Origin: Methylobacterium sp. CB376
GTDB taxonomy: Bacteria > Pseudomonadota > Alphaproteobacteria > Rhizobiales > Beijerinckiaceae
Direction: 5' to 3'
Assembly: GCF_029714205.1 (NCBI RefSeq)
Contig: NZ_CP121648.1
Location: 3,977,001 to 4,041,000 of the forward strand
Length of the DNA stretch: 64,000 nt
The notes below the pieces were generated by a model. That model saw only the letters and a list, made by a program, of their open reading frames with translations. It searched no databases and had not been told where the DNA came from. Made by a program: the position numbers and the translations under genes. Shown piece after piece: positions 48,883-56,979 of the stretch (the first letter of the stretch is position 1; each line of letters starts with the position of its first letter).

Positions 48883-50097
48883 TCAGGCGTAGACGGGATT
48901 GAAGGACGCGGCCTCGCTTCCCGTCCCGCTCCAGAACGGGGACAGGTCGCGCAGCTTGCCGACGATGCCCGGCATGGCCTCGAGCACCCGGTCGACCTCC
49001 TCGCCCGTCGTCTCGCGCGAGAGCGAGAAGCGGATCGCCCCGTGCGCCGCCGTGGCGGGCACCTTCATGGCGCGCAGCACGTGGGAGGGTTCGAGCGAGC
49101 CCGAGGTGCAGGCCGAGCCCGAGGAGGCGGCGATCCCCGCCCGGTTGAGCAGGAGCAGGATGCCCTCGCCCTCGATATACGCGAAGGCGACGTTGGCGGT
49201 GTTGGGCAGGCGGTGATCCGGGTCGCCGGTGACGAAGCAGTGCGGGATGCGCTGCAGCAGGCCCTTCTCCAGCCGGTCGCGCAGGGCGCCGACCCGGATC
49301 GCGTCCGCGGCGAGCCCCTCCGCGGCGATCCGCGCCGCCGCGCCGAGGGCGACGATGCCCGGGATGTTCTCGGTGCCGGCGCGCCGGCCCCGCTCCTGGT
49401 GGCCGCCGCGCAGGAGCGGCCGGACGCGCAGGCCGCGCCGCAGGTAGAGCGCCCCGACGCCCTTCGGCGCGTGCAGCTTGTGGGCCGAGAGCGACAGCAT
49501 GTCGATCGCCGTCGCCTTGAGGTCGATCGGCACCTTGCCCACCGCCTGCACCGCGTCGGTGTGGAACATCGCCCCGTGCGCCTTCGCCTCCTCGGCGAGG
49601 TCCGCGACCGGGAAGATCGTCCCGGTCTCGTTGTTGGCCCACATGATCGACACCACGGCGACCCGCTCCGACAGGGCCGCGCTGTAGGCCGCCCGGTCGA
49701 GCCGCCCCTTCCCGTCGACCGGGATGACGTGGACCTTGATGCCCCGGTTCTTCTCCAGGTGGCTGCACAGGGAGAGCACGGCCGGGTGCTCGACCGCGCT
49801 GGTGACGATCTCCCGCCGCCGCGGGCTCACCTCCAGGGCGGAGAGGATCGCGGTGTTGTCGCTCTCGGTGCCGCCCGAGGTGAAGACGATCTCGGAATCG
49901 TGGGCGGCGCCGAGCAGCGCCTGGACCTCGCCCCGCGCCGCCCGCACGGCCCCGCCCACCGCCGCCCCGAAGGCGTGCATGGAGGAGGCGTTGCCGAAAT
50001 GCTCGGTGAGGAACGGGAGCATGGCCTCCACGACCCGGGAATCGACCCGGGTGGTGGCGTTGTTGTCGAGATAGGCCGTGGTGTGGGTCGCGGTCAT
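48883..50097 (-). CDS. nifS: NifS, cysteine desulfurase
   Basis: NifS is a PLP enzyme that supplies sulfur from cysteine to NifU. The 404-residue protein begins [19 protein letters not shown] and has [14 protein letters not shown], the PLP lysine in [18 protein letters not shown] (about residue 205), [15 protein letters not shown] and the catalytic Cys in [20 protein letters not shown] (about residue 328). Length and motifs match NifS rather than IscS or SufS. It starts 23 bases after the NifU frame ends. It works with the NifU scaffold encoded just upstream. Confidence 0.95.
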   Translation of the reverse strand: MTATHTTAYLDNNATTRVDSRVVEAMLPFLTEHFGNASSMHAFGAAVGGAVRAARGEVQALLGAAHDSEIVFTSGGTESDNTAILSALEVSPRRREIVTSAVEHPAVLSLCSHLEKNRGIKVHVIPVDGKGRLDRAAYSAALSERVAVVSIMWANNETGTIFPVADLAEEAKAHGAMFHTDAVQAVGKVPIDLKATAIDMLSLSAHKLHAPKGVGALYLRRGLRVRPLLRGGHQERGRRAGTENIPGIVALGAAARIAAEGLAADAIRVGALRDRLEKGLLQRIPHCFVTGDPDHRLPNTANVAFAYIEGEGILLLLNRAGIAASSGSACTSGSLEPSHVLRAMKVPATAAHGAIRFSLSRETTGEEVDRVLEAMPGIVGKLRDLSPFWSGTGSEAASFNPVYA

Positions 50098-50120
50098 GGT
50101 CGCCTCCGGGCGGTCTGGGG

Positions 50121-50444
50121 CTACTTCACCGGGACGACCCGGAGCGGGAGGCCGAGGGCCTCGATCAGGCGCTGCTGCACGCCCGCCACGGTGACGCTCG
50201 CCATCTGGCAGCCGACGCAGGCGCCCGAGAGCCGCACGCTCACCACGGTGCCCTCCACCTCGACGAGTTCGCAGTCGCCCCCGTCGCGCTGGAGCACGGG
50301 CCGCAACGCCTCGATCGCCTTGTCGATCAGCCGGATGCGCTGCATCGGGGTGAGCGCGGCGGGCGCGAGCGGGCTCTGGGGCGAGGGGAACGCCCTGGTG
50401 CCGGCGCCCGGCGCCGCACTGGCGCCCGGCGCCGGGGATCCCCG
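50121..50444 (-). pseudogene. nifU: NifU C-terminal (Nfu-like) domain, out of frame with the rest of nifU
   Basis: This frame encodes a complete NifU C-terminal domain: [20 protein letters not shown], then VVSVRLSGACVGCQMASVTV with the CxxC that binds a transient 4Fe-4S cluster. It is offset by one base from the N-terminal two thirds. One extra G in the run near 50435-50440 (GGGGATCCCC) would join both parts into a protein of about 330 residues. The linker here also holds an 18-bp duplication (50403-50434). No good ribosome site precedes the internal ATG at 50345, so separate translation is uncertain. It may be a sequencing error or a real mutation. Confidence 0.7.
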
Positions 50445-51109
50445 AATGCCTGGGCGAGCCGGGGCTTGCTCTTCAGGCTGCGGGGATCCGCCGCCCCGAT
50501 CCGGTAAGCGGCGCCCGCCGCGAGCAGGCCGGCCTCGACCATCTCCCGGTTGACGCGGGCGAGCGTGCCCTCGATCGCCTCGAAGCAGGTCAGGCAGCCG
50601 CCGCCCGCCTTGGTGTAGAAGGTGACCTGCTCGGGCGTGGTCAGGCCGTTGGCGCGCACCGCCCGCTCGATCATGCCCTCGTCGACGCCGAAGCACTTGC
50701 AGACGAGGGCGCCCTCCTCATGGTCGTCCTCGACCGTCTCGCCGCGGTAATGGGCGACCGCGGCCTGCAGCGCCTCGTAGCCCATCACCGAGCAGTGCAT
50801 CTTCTCGGGCGGCAGGCCGCCGAGGAAATCCGCGATGTCCTGGTTGCTGATGGCCAGCGCCTCGTCGACCGTCTTGCCGATGACGATCTCGGTCAGCGCC
50901 GAGGAGGAGGCGATGGCCGAGCCGCAGCCGAAGGTCTGGAACTTGGCCTCGGTGATCACCTCCGTCTCCGGATCGACCTTGAGCATCAGCTTGAGCGCGT
51001 CGCCGCAGGCGATCGCCCCGACCTCGCCGACCGCGTTCGCCTCCGCGAGCAGGCCCGCATTCTTCGGATTGAAGAAGTAGTCCTTGACCTTGTCGGAATA
51101 GTCCCACAT
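50327..51109 (-). CDS. nifU: NifU N-terminal scaffold and (2Fe-2S) domains; frameshifted before the C-terminal domain
   Basis: NifU is the scaffold on which NifS-derived sulfur and iron form clusters for nitrogenase. The N-terminal IscU-like domain has Cys35 in [31 protein letters not shown] and [15 protein letters not shown]. The central ferredoxin domain has [13 protein letters not shown] and [16 protein letters not shown], i.e. the four Cys of the permanent 2Fe-2S cluster. After about residue 220 the frame leaves NifU sequence and runs 40 codons of Arg/Pro-rich nonsense to a stop at 50327. The start ATG at 51109 follows GGAGGACGC and lies 12 bases after nifIscA. Confidence 0.88.
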   Translation of the reverse strand: MWDYSDKVKDYFFNPKNAGLLAEANAVGEVGAIACGDALKLMLKVDPETEVITEAKFQTFGCGSAIASSSALTEIVIGKTVDEALAISNQDIADFLGGLPPEKMHCSVMGYEALQAAVAHYRGETVEDDHEEGALVCKCFGVDEGMIERAVRANGLTTPEQVTFYTKAGGGCLTCFEAIEGTLARVNREMVEAGLLAAGAAYRIGAADPRSLKSKPRLAQAFGDPRRRAPVRRRAPAPGRSPRPRARSRPPRSPRCSASG

Positions 51110-51121
51110 GGCGCGTCCTCC

Positions 51122-51442
51122 TCAGCCGAAGGACTTGCCGCAGGCGCATTTCGCCCCCGCATTCGGGTTCTCGAACACGAAGCCCGAAGTCTCGAGCGCC
51201 GTGACGAAGTCGATCCGCAGCCCCGAGACCAGGCTCTGCGAGCGGCCGTCGACGAAGAGCCGCACGCCGTCCTGCTCGACCACGAGGTCGCCGTCGCGGG
51301 CGCTGGATTCCAGCCCCATCATGTACTTGTACCCGGCGCAGCCGCCGGCCTCGACCATGATCCGCAGGCCGGTCGGTGTGCCCGGCGCCTGCGAGAGCGC
51401 GGTCTTTACCGCGGTGACCGCGTTGTCGGTGAGCGAGATCAT
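51122..51442 (-). CDS. IscA-type iron-sulfur carrier, nif-associated (nifIscA)
   Basis: The 106-residue A-type carrier has the three conserved cysteines: Cys35 in VEAGGCAGYKYMMG and Cys99/Cys101 in CACGKSFG, plus FVFENPNA just before. A-type proteins take clusters from scaffolds to apo-targets. It is the first gene of the nifU-nifS-nifV-cysE-nifW unit and lies downstream of a sigma-54 promoter (51484-51499) and NifA site (51547-51562), so it belongs to the nif regulon. The ATG at 51442 is preceded by GGAGGATCC. Confidence 0.93.
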   Translation of the reverse strand: MISLTDNAVTAVKTALSQAPGTPTGLRIMVEAGGCAGYKYMMGLESSARDGDLVVEQDGVRLFVDGRSQSLVSGLRIDFVTALETSGFVFENPNAGAKCACGKSFG

Positions 51443-51483
51443 GTCGGGATCCTCCGTGAGGGTCGGGTTCCGGCCCTCCGAGC

Positions 51484-51499
51484 GGCAATCCCCGTGCCA
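51484..51499 (-). promoter_or_regulatory. Sigma-54 (RpoN) promoter of the nifIscA-nifUSV operon
   Basis: On the minus strand TGGCACGGGGATTGCC, a perfect match to TGGCACG-N4-TTGC. It ends about 42 bases before the nifIscA start codon and lies just after the bchJ stop codon. Confidence 0.88.
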
Positions 51500-51503
51500 T
51501 GAC

Positions 51504-52253
51504 TTATACTGTTGAATTGTTTGGGTTTTCCCGGTCGCGAGCGCCGTGTCGCAAAGGCGACAAGTCCGACACTCGGTCGGATTGTCGCGGGGAGCCCGGC
51601 GGCCCGACGCGCGCGGGACGCCCGCCCGCCCGCCCGAGGCCGGGCGCCCCCTCCGCCACCCGCACGGCGAAGCGGCAGGCCGGCGCGCCCACGGCCTCGC
51701 AGGCGAACTCGACGACGCGGGTGCGCGGGTCGACGAGGTCCCGGAACAGGGACTCGAACACGGCGCCGCAATAGGCGCAGGCCGGCTCGCGGCTGGTGAC
51801 GGACCGGCTCACCGGGCCGCCGGCGATGACCAGGGTGGGGAGGGGAGCCCAGGCGACCTCGAAGCGGCCCGCGCCCACGAACGTCCAGGCATGCCGGCCG
51901 ATGGCCGCCAGGAGAACGCGCAGGGCGAGCCGGCGGGGCAGGAGCGCGAGCAGCACCCGCAGCGGGCGCGGGATGCGGTGCGCCAGGAGGTAGCGCCCCG
52001 TCAGCTCCCCGGCCTCGCGCCCGACCGCCCCCGCGAGGGTGGGGCCCAGCACCGCGTGCAGAGCGGCGTGGAGGCGCGCCACGTCCCCGTCCGGCACCAT
52101 GGCCCGGGGCGGGTCCGCGAGGTGGTGGCGCAGGCCGGCGCGGGCGAAGACCGCGTCGCGCACGATCGGGCCGTGCCGCGTCGCGAGGGCCTCGGCGACG
52201 CGGGTGACGGCGTTCGGCCCGATGCGGGCGGCCGCCCCGGCCTCGGCCCTCAC
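51504..52253 (-). CDS. bchJ: BchJ, bacteriochlorophyll 4-vinyl reductase-like (V4R domain) protein
   Basis: The 249-residue protein resembles BchJ: IGPNAVTRVAEALATRHGP, MVPDGDVARLHAALHAVLG, LTGRYLLAHRIPRPLRVLLA, and the V4R core with HAWTFVGAGRFEVAW and EPACAYCGAVFESLF. BchJ was named a vinyl reductase but is now viewed by many as an accessory protein of bacteriochlorophyll synthesis; I keep the role open. GTG 52253 is the start, four bases after bchE. The last ~35 residues (GPPGSPRQSDRVSDLSPLRH...) exceed the usual family length and are encoded by DNA that contains the NifA site of the neighbouring operon. Confidence 0.82.
   Translation of the reverse strand: MRAEAGAAARIGPNAVTRVAEALATRHGPIVRDAVFARAGLRHHLADPPRAMVPDGDVARLHAALHAVLGPTLAGAVGREAGELTGRYLLAHRIPRPLRVLLALLPRRLALRVLLAAIGRHAWTFVGAGRFEVAWAPLPTLVIAGGPVSRSVTSREPACAYCGAVFESLFRDLVDPRTRVVEFACEAVGAPACRFAVRVAEGAPGLGRAGGRPARVGPPGSPRQSDRVSDLSPLRHGARDRENPNNSTV
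51547..51562. promoter_or_regulatory. NifA upstream activator sequence inside the 3' end of bchJ
   Basis: TGTCGCAAAGGCGACA fits TGT-N10-ACA and is a perfect inverted repeat with six-base arms, ~55 bases upstream of the -24 element at 51484-51499. It lies within the bchJ coding sequence. Confidence 0.82.
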
Positions 52254-52257
52254 GGGG

Positions 52258-53904
52258 TCAGGCCTCGGCCCGCGGGCCGCCGCGCGTGAAGGCGACGCGG
52301 GGCGGCGGGGTCCCGTCCTGGTCCTCGGCCATCTGCTGCCGGCCGCCGCCGCAGGCCATCAGCTCGGCCGGGATCACCGCCTTCGAGCGGCGGTTCTGGG
52401 TGGTCTGCCACTCGATCGCGGTGTCGGCGGCGCGCCGGCGCGTCGCGTCGAAGCCGAAATCCACCGTCTTGCGGGATTGCGGGCCCCAGTACTCGACCTT
52501 GCCGAGGTCGTAGAACTTGCGCTCGAATCCCGCCTTCAGGAACGCCTTGAGGCAGCCCAGCAGGTAGCGGCGGCGCGCGCCGGATCCCGACCAGGGATAG
52601 GAGAACAGCGCCTTCCTGAAGTAGAACCGGCGGTAGTTGTTCATCACGCGGTCGAGCAGCTCGCCGCGGTCCATGGCCTGCGGCTTGATGATCGGCGTGA
52701 CGAAATTGTACTTCTCGTAGTCGAAGATCTCGACTCTGTCGCCGAGGTCGCGGAACAGGTCCGAGAACGGCCAGGGCGTGTACATCGACCAGTTCGCGAG
52801 GTCGGGCGCCCAGTCGCGGGCCATCCGGTAGGTCTCCTCCAGCGTCTCCGCCGTCTCGTTCTCGAGCCCGACGATGAACTGGGCCTCCACGACGATGCCG
52901 GCCTCGCGAAGCAGCTGGATGGCCTTCTTGTTCTGGGCGACGGTGGTCTCCTTGTTGAAGAGGTCGAGCTTCAGCTGCGCCGCCGCCTCGGTGCCGAGCG
53001 AGACGTGGATCAGCCCCGCCCGCCGGTAGAGCGGCAGCACGTCCTCGTCGCGCAGGATGTCCGTCACCCGCGTGTTGATGCCCCACAGGATGTCGACCTC
53101 GCGCTCGATCAGCTCCTTGCAGAAGGCGATGAACTTCTTGCGGTTGATGGTCGGCTCCTCGTCGGCGAGGATGAAGAAGCCGACGCCGTATTTCTCCTTG
53201 AGCTCAACGATCTCGTCGACGACCTTCTTGGGGTCGCGGATGCGGTAGTCGCGCCAGAATTTCCACTGCGAGCAGAAGGAGCAGGTGAACGGGCAGCCGC
53301 GGGCCATGTTGGGGATGGCGACGCGAACGCCGAGGGGGATGTAGGTGTACTTTTCCCATTCGAGCACGCTCCAATCCGGGGACAGCGCGTCGATGGCCTT
53401 GACGGTGGGGGCGGCGGGGGTCGCGACGACGCGGCCCTCCTCCAGGTAGGCGAGGCCCCTGATCGCGGCGCGCGCGGCCGGCCAGCGTCCCTCGGCCACG
53501 GCGCGGGCGACCTCGACCATGATCTCCTCGCCCTCGCCCCGCACCACCGCGTCGATCCAGGGCGCCTCCGGCAGGACTTGGCCGTACATGAAGGTGGCGT
53601 GCACGCCGCCCAGCAGCGTCACGGCGCCGGGGCGGACCTCGCGGGCGATCTGGAGCACCCGCTCGGCCTTGTAGATCGAGGGCGTGATGGCGGTCGCCCC
53701 GACGATGTCGGGCGCGAGCGCGGCGATCCGGGCCCGCAGGACCTCGTCGTCGAGGTCGTTCGTCATGGCGTCGATGAAGTGGAGGTCGTCGAAGCCCGCC
53801 GCGCGCAGCGCCCCCGTGAGGTAGGCCACCCAGGCCGGAGGCCAGTTCCCCGCGATCTCGGCGCCGCCCGAATGGTAGTTGGGGTGAACGAAGAGGATGC
53901 GCAT
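52258..53904 (-). CDS. bchE: BchE, anaerobic Mg-protoporphyrin IX monomethyl ester cyclase
   Basis: BchE forms the fifth ring of bacteriochlorophyll without oxygen, using a radical-SAM 4Fe-4S cluster and cobalamin. The 548-residue protein has an N-terminal B12-binding fold ([40 protein letters not shown]) and the radical-SAM core with the Cys triad in [20 protein letters not shown], then [20 protein letters not shown] and [20 protein letters not shown]. The start ATG at 53904 has a weak ribosome site that falls in a small hairpin. The upstream region holds a TGT-N12-ACA palindrome and a FixK/FnrL box, fitting oxygen control. It shows the organism is phototrophic or descends from one. Confidence 0.94.
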   Translation of the reverse strand: MRILFVHPNYHSGGAEIAGNWPPAWVAYLTGALRAAGFDDLHFIDAMTNDLDDEVLRARIAALAPDIVGATAITPSIYKAERVLQIAREVRPGAVTLLGGVHATFMYGQVLPEAPWIDAVVRGEGEEIMVEVARAVAEGRWPAARAAIRGLAYLEEGRVVATPAAPTVKAIDALSPDWSVLEWEKYTYIPLGVRVAIPNMARGCPFTCSFCSQWKFWRDYRIRDPKKVVDEIVELKEKYGVGFFILADEEPTINRKKFIAFCKELIEREVDILWGINTRVTDILRDEDVLPLYRRAGLIHVSLGTEAAAQLKLDLFNKETTVAQNKKAIQLLREAGIVVEAQFIVGLENETAETLEETYRMARDWAPDLANWSMYTPWPFSDLFRDLGDRVEIFDYEKYNFVTPIIKPQAMDRGELLDRVMNNYRRFYFRKALFSYPWSGSGARRRYLLGCLKAFLKAGFERKFYDLGKVEYWGPQSRKTVDFGFDATRRRAADTAIEWQTTQNRRSKAVIPAELMACGGGRQQMAEDQDGTPPPRVAFTRGGPRAEA

Positions 53905-53920
53905 GGGTCGACACTCCCGA

Positions 53921-53940
53921 GTGTCAAGTTAGATTGACAC
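53921..53940. promoter_or_regulatory. PpsR/CrtJ-type operator upstream of bchE
   Basis: GTGTCAAGTTAGATTGACAC contains TGT-N12-ACA, the recognition pattern of the photosynthesis repressor PpsR/CrtJ, 17 bases before the bchE ATG. A second palindrome GACACTCCCGAGTGTC overlaps it at 53910-53925. Confidence 0.7.
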
Positions 53941-53957
53941 ATGCGCGCCGCCGCGAT

Positions 53958-53971
53958 TTGCGCTGGATCAA
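53958..53971. promoter_or_regulatory. FixK/FnrL box upstream of bchE
   Basis: TTGCGCTGGATCAA fits TTG(A/C)-N6-(T/G)CAA exactly, 54 bases before the bchE start. In Rhodobacter bchE is FnrL-activated, so a functional site is plausible. Confidence 0.6.
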
Positions 53972-54073
53972 GGCGGCCGGGATCCCGGCCCCGGCGCGGC
54001 CGGGCCGGACGCGGAATCGGGCGAACTCGCCGGCGCCCGCGGGAGCGCCGGACCCGCCCCGGGGCGCCCCCGC

Positions 54074-54697
54074 TCAGGCGCCCGGCGGCACCGCGTTCAC
54101 CCACAGCACCACGGCCTCGTCGGTCTCCGAGGGATTGCCGTAGCGGTGGGGCCGCCGGCTGGCGAAGCGGAAGCTGTCGCCCGCGGCCAGGGACAGGGCC
54201 GCGTCCTCCACCCACAGCGCGAGCCGTCCCTCCAGGACCAGCCCCGCCTCCTCGCCGCCATGGGTCAGGGCCTCGTCGCCCGTGCTCGCGCCCGGCGCCA
54301 GCCGCATCAGGAACAGGCTGAGATGCCCGTCCGCCCCCGGCCGGGTGAGCAGCTGCTTGGCGATGCCGGAGCGCCACAGCGTCAGCTCCGCGCGCTCGTG
54401 CGGCCGGGTGACGATCGGCTCGGCGGGCCCGGGCGCCGCGCCGAACAGGCTCGCCAGCCCGACCTCCAGCAGGTCGGCGAGCTGCGTCAGCACCCGCAGG
54501 GACGGGGAGGACAGGCCGCGCTCGACCTGGCTCAGGAAGCCGATCGACAGGCCGGTGCGCGCCGCGATCGCCTTCAGCGACAGGCCGCGGGCCTGGCGCA
54601 GGGCGCGCAGGCGCCGGCCCATCGCGAGGTCGGCCGCCCGCTCGCCGGCCCGCGGCGCGGCCTGCCCGTTCCCTCGACCCGTCCCGGCCTGTTTCAT
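54074..54697 (-). CDS. XRE-cupin transcriptional regulator (PuuR-like)
   Basis: The 207-residue regulator has an N-terminal XRE helix-turn-helix (GRRLRALRQARGLSLKAIAA, TGLSIGFLSQVERGLSSPSL) and a C-terminal cupin_2 domain (HGGEEAGLVLEGRLALWVED, LAAGDSFRFASRRPHRYGNP) that probably senses a small ligand. This layout is shared with PuuR and related repressors of amine or amino-acid catabolism. The start ATG at 54697 overlaps a copy of the motif TTTCATG-N2-CGTGAAA; a second, inverted copy lies 50 bases on, near the divergent ABC transporter gene. It likely represses both itself and that operon. Confidence 0.88.
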   Translation of the reverse strand: MKQAGTGRGNGQAAPRAGERAADLAMGRRLRALRQARGLSLKAIAARTGLSIGFLSQVERGLSSPSLRVLTQLADLLEVGLASLFGAAPGPAEPIVTRPHERAELTLWRSGIAKQLLTRPGADGHLSLFLMRLAPGASTGDEALTHGGEEAGLVLEGRLALWVEDAALSLAAGDSFRFASRRPHRYGNPSETDEAVVLWVNAVPPGA

Positions 54698-54707
54698 GTG
54701 CGTGAAA
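54692..54707. promoter_or_regulatory. Candidate operator 1 of the XRE-cupin regulator
   Basis: TTTCATGTGCGTGAAA, overlapping the regulator's own start codon; same motif as 54743-54757 in the opposite orientation. Confidence 0.55.
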
Positions 54708-54742
54708 TCTGGTTGCGCTGCGCGGCGCATTATGCCCAGATG

Positions 54743-54757
54743 TTCACGTTCATGAAA
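54743..54757. promoter_or_regulatory. Candidate operator 2 of the XRE-cupin regulator
   Basis: TTCACGTTCATGAAA; its reverse complement is TTTCATG-AA-CGTGAA, matching operator 1 outside the two central bases. It lies 54 bases before the binding-protein gene. Confidence 0.55.
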
Positions 54758-54810
54758 TCCGCCGCGGAAGCCCGCGCGACGGCGCGTCCGCCCCTCAGAG
54801 GAGCACCGAG

Positions 54811-55578
54811 ATGAAGCGTCTCGTCCAGGCGGCCTGCGCGGCCCTCGCGCTCGCCCTCGCGGGGCCGGCCGGGGCCCAGACCGCCCTGAAGGTCGGCTCG
54901 ACGCCGACCGGCATCCCCTTCACCTTCCTGGACACCAAGACCAACTCCATCCAGGGCGTCATGGTCGACGTCATCACGGCCGTCGGGCGCGAGGCCGGCT
55001 TCACGGTCCAGGTCGAGCCCCTGCAATTCTCCACCCTCATCGCCGCACTCAACGCCAAGAAGATCGACATCATCTCGGCCGCGATGTTCATCACGCCGCC
55101 CCGCAAGGAGGTGATCGACTTCTCCGCCCCGGTCTACACCTACGGCGAGGGGATGATCGTGGCGAAGGGCGACACCAAGGACTATACCGGCTTCGCCGAC
55201 CTGAAGGGCGAGACGGTGGGGGCGCAGGTCGGCACCGCCTTCGTGGAGCCCCTCAAGAAATCCGGCCTGTTTTCCGAGGTGAAGATCTACGACACGATCC
55301 CCGACATCCTGCGCGACGTGAATTCCGGCCGGCTCAAGGCCGGCTTCGCGGACGGGCCGATCCTGGCCTACAACCTCAAGCTCGGCCTGTTCCCGAACGT
55401 GCGCCTGGTCGACAGCTACAAGCCGACCGTCGTCGGCTCGGTCGGGATCGGCCTGCGCAAGGAGGATAGGGACCTGCGGGAGAAGATCGACGCGGCCCTC
55501 GCCAGGATCAAGGAGAGCGGCGAACTCGCCCGGATCCTGGACAAGTGGGGTCTGAAGCCGTCCGCGAACCCGTCCTGA
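54811..55578 (+). CDS. Amino-acid-type ABC transporter substrate-binding protein
   Basis: This is a periplasmic binding protein of 255 residues with a signal peptide (LVQAACAALALALAGPAGAQ). Features of the family 3 (polar amino acid) class are LKVGSTPTGIPFTFLDTKTN, GVMVDVITAVGREAGFTVQV, NAKKIDIISAAMFITPPRKE and ADLKGETVGAQVGTAFVEPL. It heads an operon with a HisM-type permease and ATPase and an amine oxidase. The usual Arg of the alpha-amino/carboxylate pocket follows SAAMFITPPR. Ligand unknown; an amine or modified amino acid fits the downstream oxidase. Confidence 0.9.
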   Translation: MKRLVQAACAALALALAGPAGAQTALKVGSTPTGIPFTFLDTKTNSIQGVMVDVITAVGREAGFTVQVEPLQFSTLIAALNAKKIDIISAAMFITPPRKEVIDFSAPVYTYGEGMIVAKGDTKDYTGFADLKGETVGAQVGTAFVEPLKKSGLFSEVKIYDTIPDILRDVNSGRLKAGFADGPILAYNLKLGLFPNVRLVDSYKPTVVGSVGIGLRKEDRDLREKIDAALARIKESGELARILDKWGLKPSANPS

Positions 55579-55591
55579 GCGGCCGGGCGCC

Positions 55592-56245
55592 ATGGACAGC
55601 TTCCTGGCGGATGCCCGCGAGTTCGTTCCGATCCTGCTGCAGGGCGTGCAGCTGACGATCCTGATCACGCTCGGCTCCCTCGTGGTCTCGACCGTGCTCG
55701 GGCTCGTCTGGGCGATGATGCGGGTCTCGGGCGTGCGCTCCCTGGCCTTCGCGAGCGCGCTGTTCATCAACGTGATCCGGGGCATCCCGATCATCGTCCA
55801 GCTGTTCTACATCTACTTCGTGCTGCCGGATTTCGGCATCGCGCTCACGGCCGTGCAGGCGGGCGTGCTCGGGCTCGGGCTCGCCTACTCGGCCTACCAC
55901 GCCGAGAATTTCCGGGCCGCCATCGAGGCGATCGACGGGGGCCAGATCGAGGCGGCCCAGACCATCGGCATGGGCTGGGGCCTCACCATGCGGCGCGTGG
56001 TGCTGCCGCAGGCCCTGCGCATCGCGCTGCCGCCCTACGGCAACGTCATGATCATGATGCTGAAGGATTCCTCGCAGGCCTCGACCATCACGGTCGCGGA
56101 ACTCGCGCTTCAGGGCAAGCTGATCGCCTCGGCGACCTTCAAGAACACCAGCGTGTTCACCCTGGTGGCGCTGATGTACCTGGCGCTCAGCCTGCCCCTG
56201 ATCCTGATCGTGCGGCACACCGAGAAGCGGGCGGGGCGGCGGTGA
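55592..56245 (+). CDS. ABC transporter permease, HisM/GlnP family
   Basis: The 217-residue permease has five to six membrane helices ([60 protein letters not shown]) and the EAA loop [20 protein letters not shown] that docks on the ATPase. Its stop overlaps the GTG start of the ATPase gene by four bases. Only one permease is encoded, so it probably works as a homodimer. Confidence 0.92.
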   Translation: MDSFLADAREFVPILLQGVQLTILITLGSLVVSTVLGLVWAMMRVSGVRSLAFASALFINVIRGIPIIVQLFYIYFVLPDFGIALTAVQAGVLGLGLAYSAYHAENFRAAIEAIDGGQIEAAQTIGMGWGLTMRRVVLPQALRIALPPYGNVMIMMLKDSSQASTITVAELALQGKLIASATFKNTSVFTLVALMYLALSLPLILIVRHTEKRAGRR

Positions 56246-56973
56246 TCGAGCTCGACGGCGTGCGCAAGGCCTACGGCGCGGTGCCGGTGCTCAAGGGCAT
56301 CACGGCGCGGGTGGCGCGCGGCGAGGTGGTCTGCATCATCGGCCCCTCCGGCTCGGGCAAGTCGACGCTCCTGCGCTGCATCAACGGGCTCGAATCCTAC
56401 GACGGCGGCGAGATCCGGGTGAACGGGCGCCGGGTCGACCGGGCGAGCCCCACGATCCGCGCCGTGCGCATCCAGGTCTCGATGGTGTTCCAGCGCTTCA
56501 ACCTGTTCCCGCACCGCACCGCCCTGGAGAACGTGATCGAGGGGCCGGTCTACGTGAAGGGCGAGGACCGGGCCGAGGCGACGGAGCGCGGCCGCGCCCT
56601 GCTCGCCCGCGTCGGCCTGTCCGGCAAGGAGGAGGCCCGCCCGCCGCAGCTCTCGGGCGGGCAGCAGCAGCGGGTCGCCATCGCCCGCGCCCTCGCCATG
56701 CGGCCGGACGCGATCCTGTTCGACGAGCCGACCTCGGCGCTCGATCCGGAACTCGTCGGCGACGTGCTCGGGGTGATGCGCGGCCTCGCCGAGGACGGCA
56801 TGACCATGCTGGTCGTCACCCACGAGATCGGCTTCGCCCGCGAGGTGGCCGACCGCGTCCTGTTCCTCGACCACGGACTCGTCGTGGAGGAGGGGGCGGC
56901 CCGCGCGGTGCTCACCGCGCCCGAGCATCCCCGCACCCGCGACTTCCTCCGCCGCGTCCTGCATCCCCTGTAG
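56242..56973 (+). CDS. ABC transporter ATP-binding protein, polar amino acid type
   Basis: The 243-residue ATPase has Walker A ([14 protein letters not shown]), Q-loop in [20 protein letters not shown], signature [20 protein letters not shown], Walker B with [20 protein letters not shown] and the switch [20 protein letters not shown]. It starts at GTG 56242 within the permease stop and ends six bases before the oxidase gene, so transport and oxidation are one unit. Confidence 0.94.
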   Translation: MIELDGVRKAYGAVPVLKGITARVARGEVVCIIGPSGSGKSTLLRCINGLESYDGGEIRVNGRRVDRASPTIRAVRIQVSMVFQRFNLFPHRTALENVIEGPVYVKGEDRAEATERGRALLARVGLSGKEEARPPQLSGGQQQRVAIARALAMRPDAILFDEPTSALDPELVGDVLGVMRGLAEDGMTMLVVTHEIGFAREVADRVLFLDHGLVVEEGAARAVLTAPEHPRTRDFLRRVLHPL

Positions 56974-56979
56974 GCTTCG

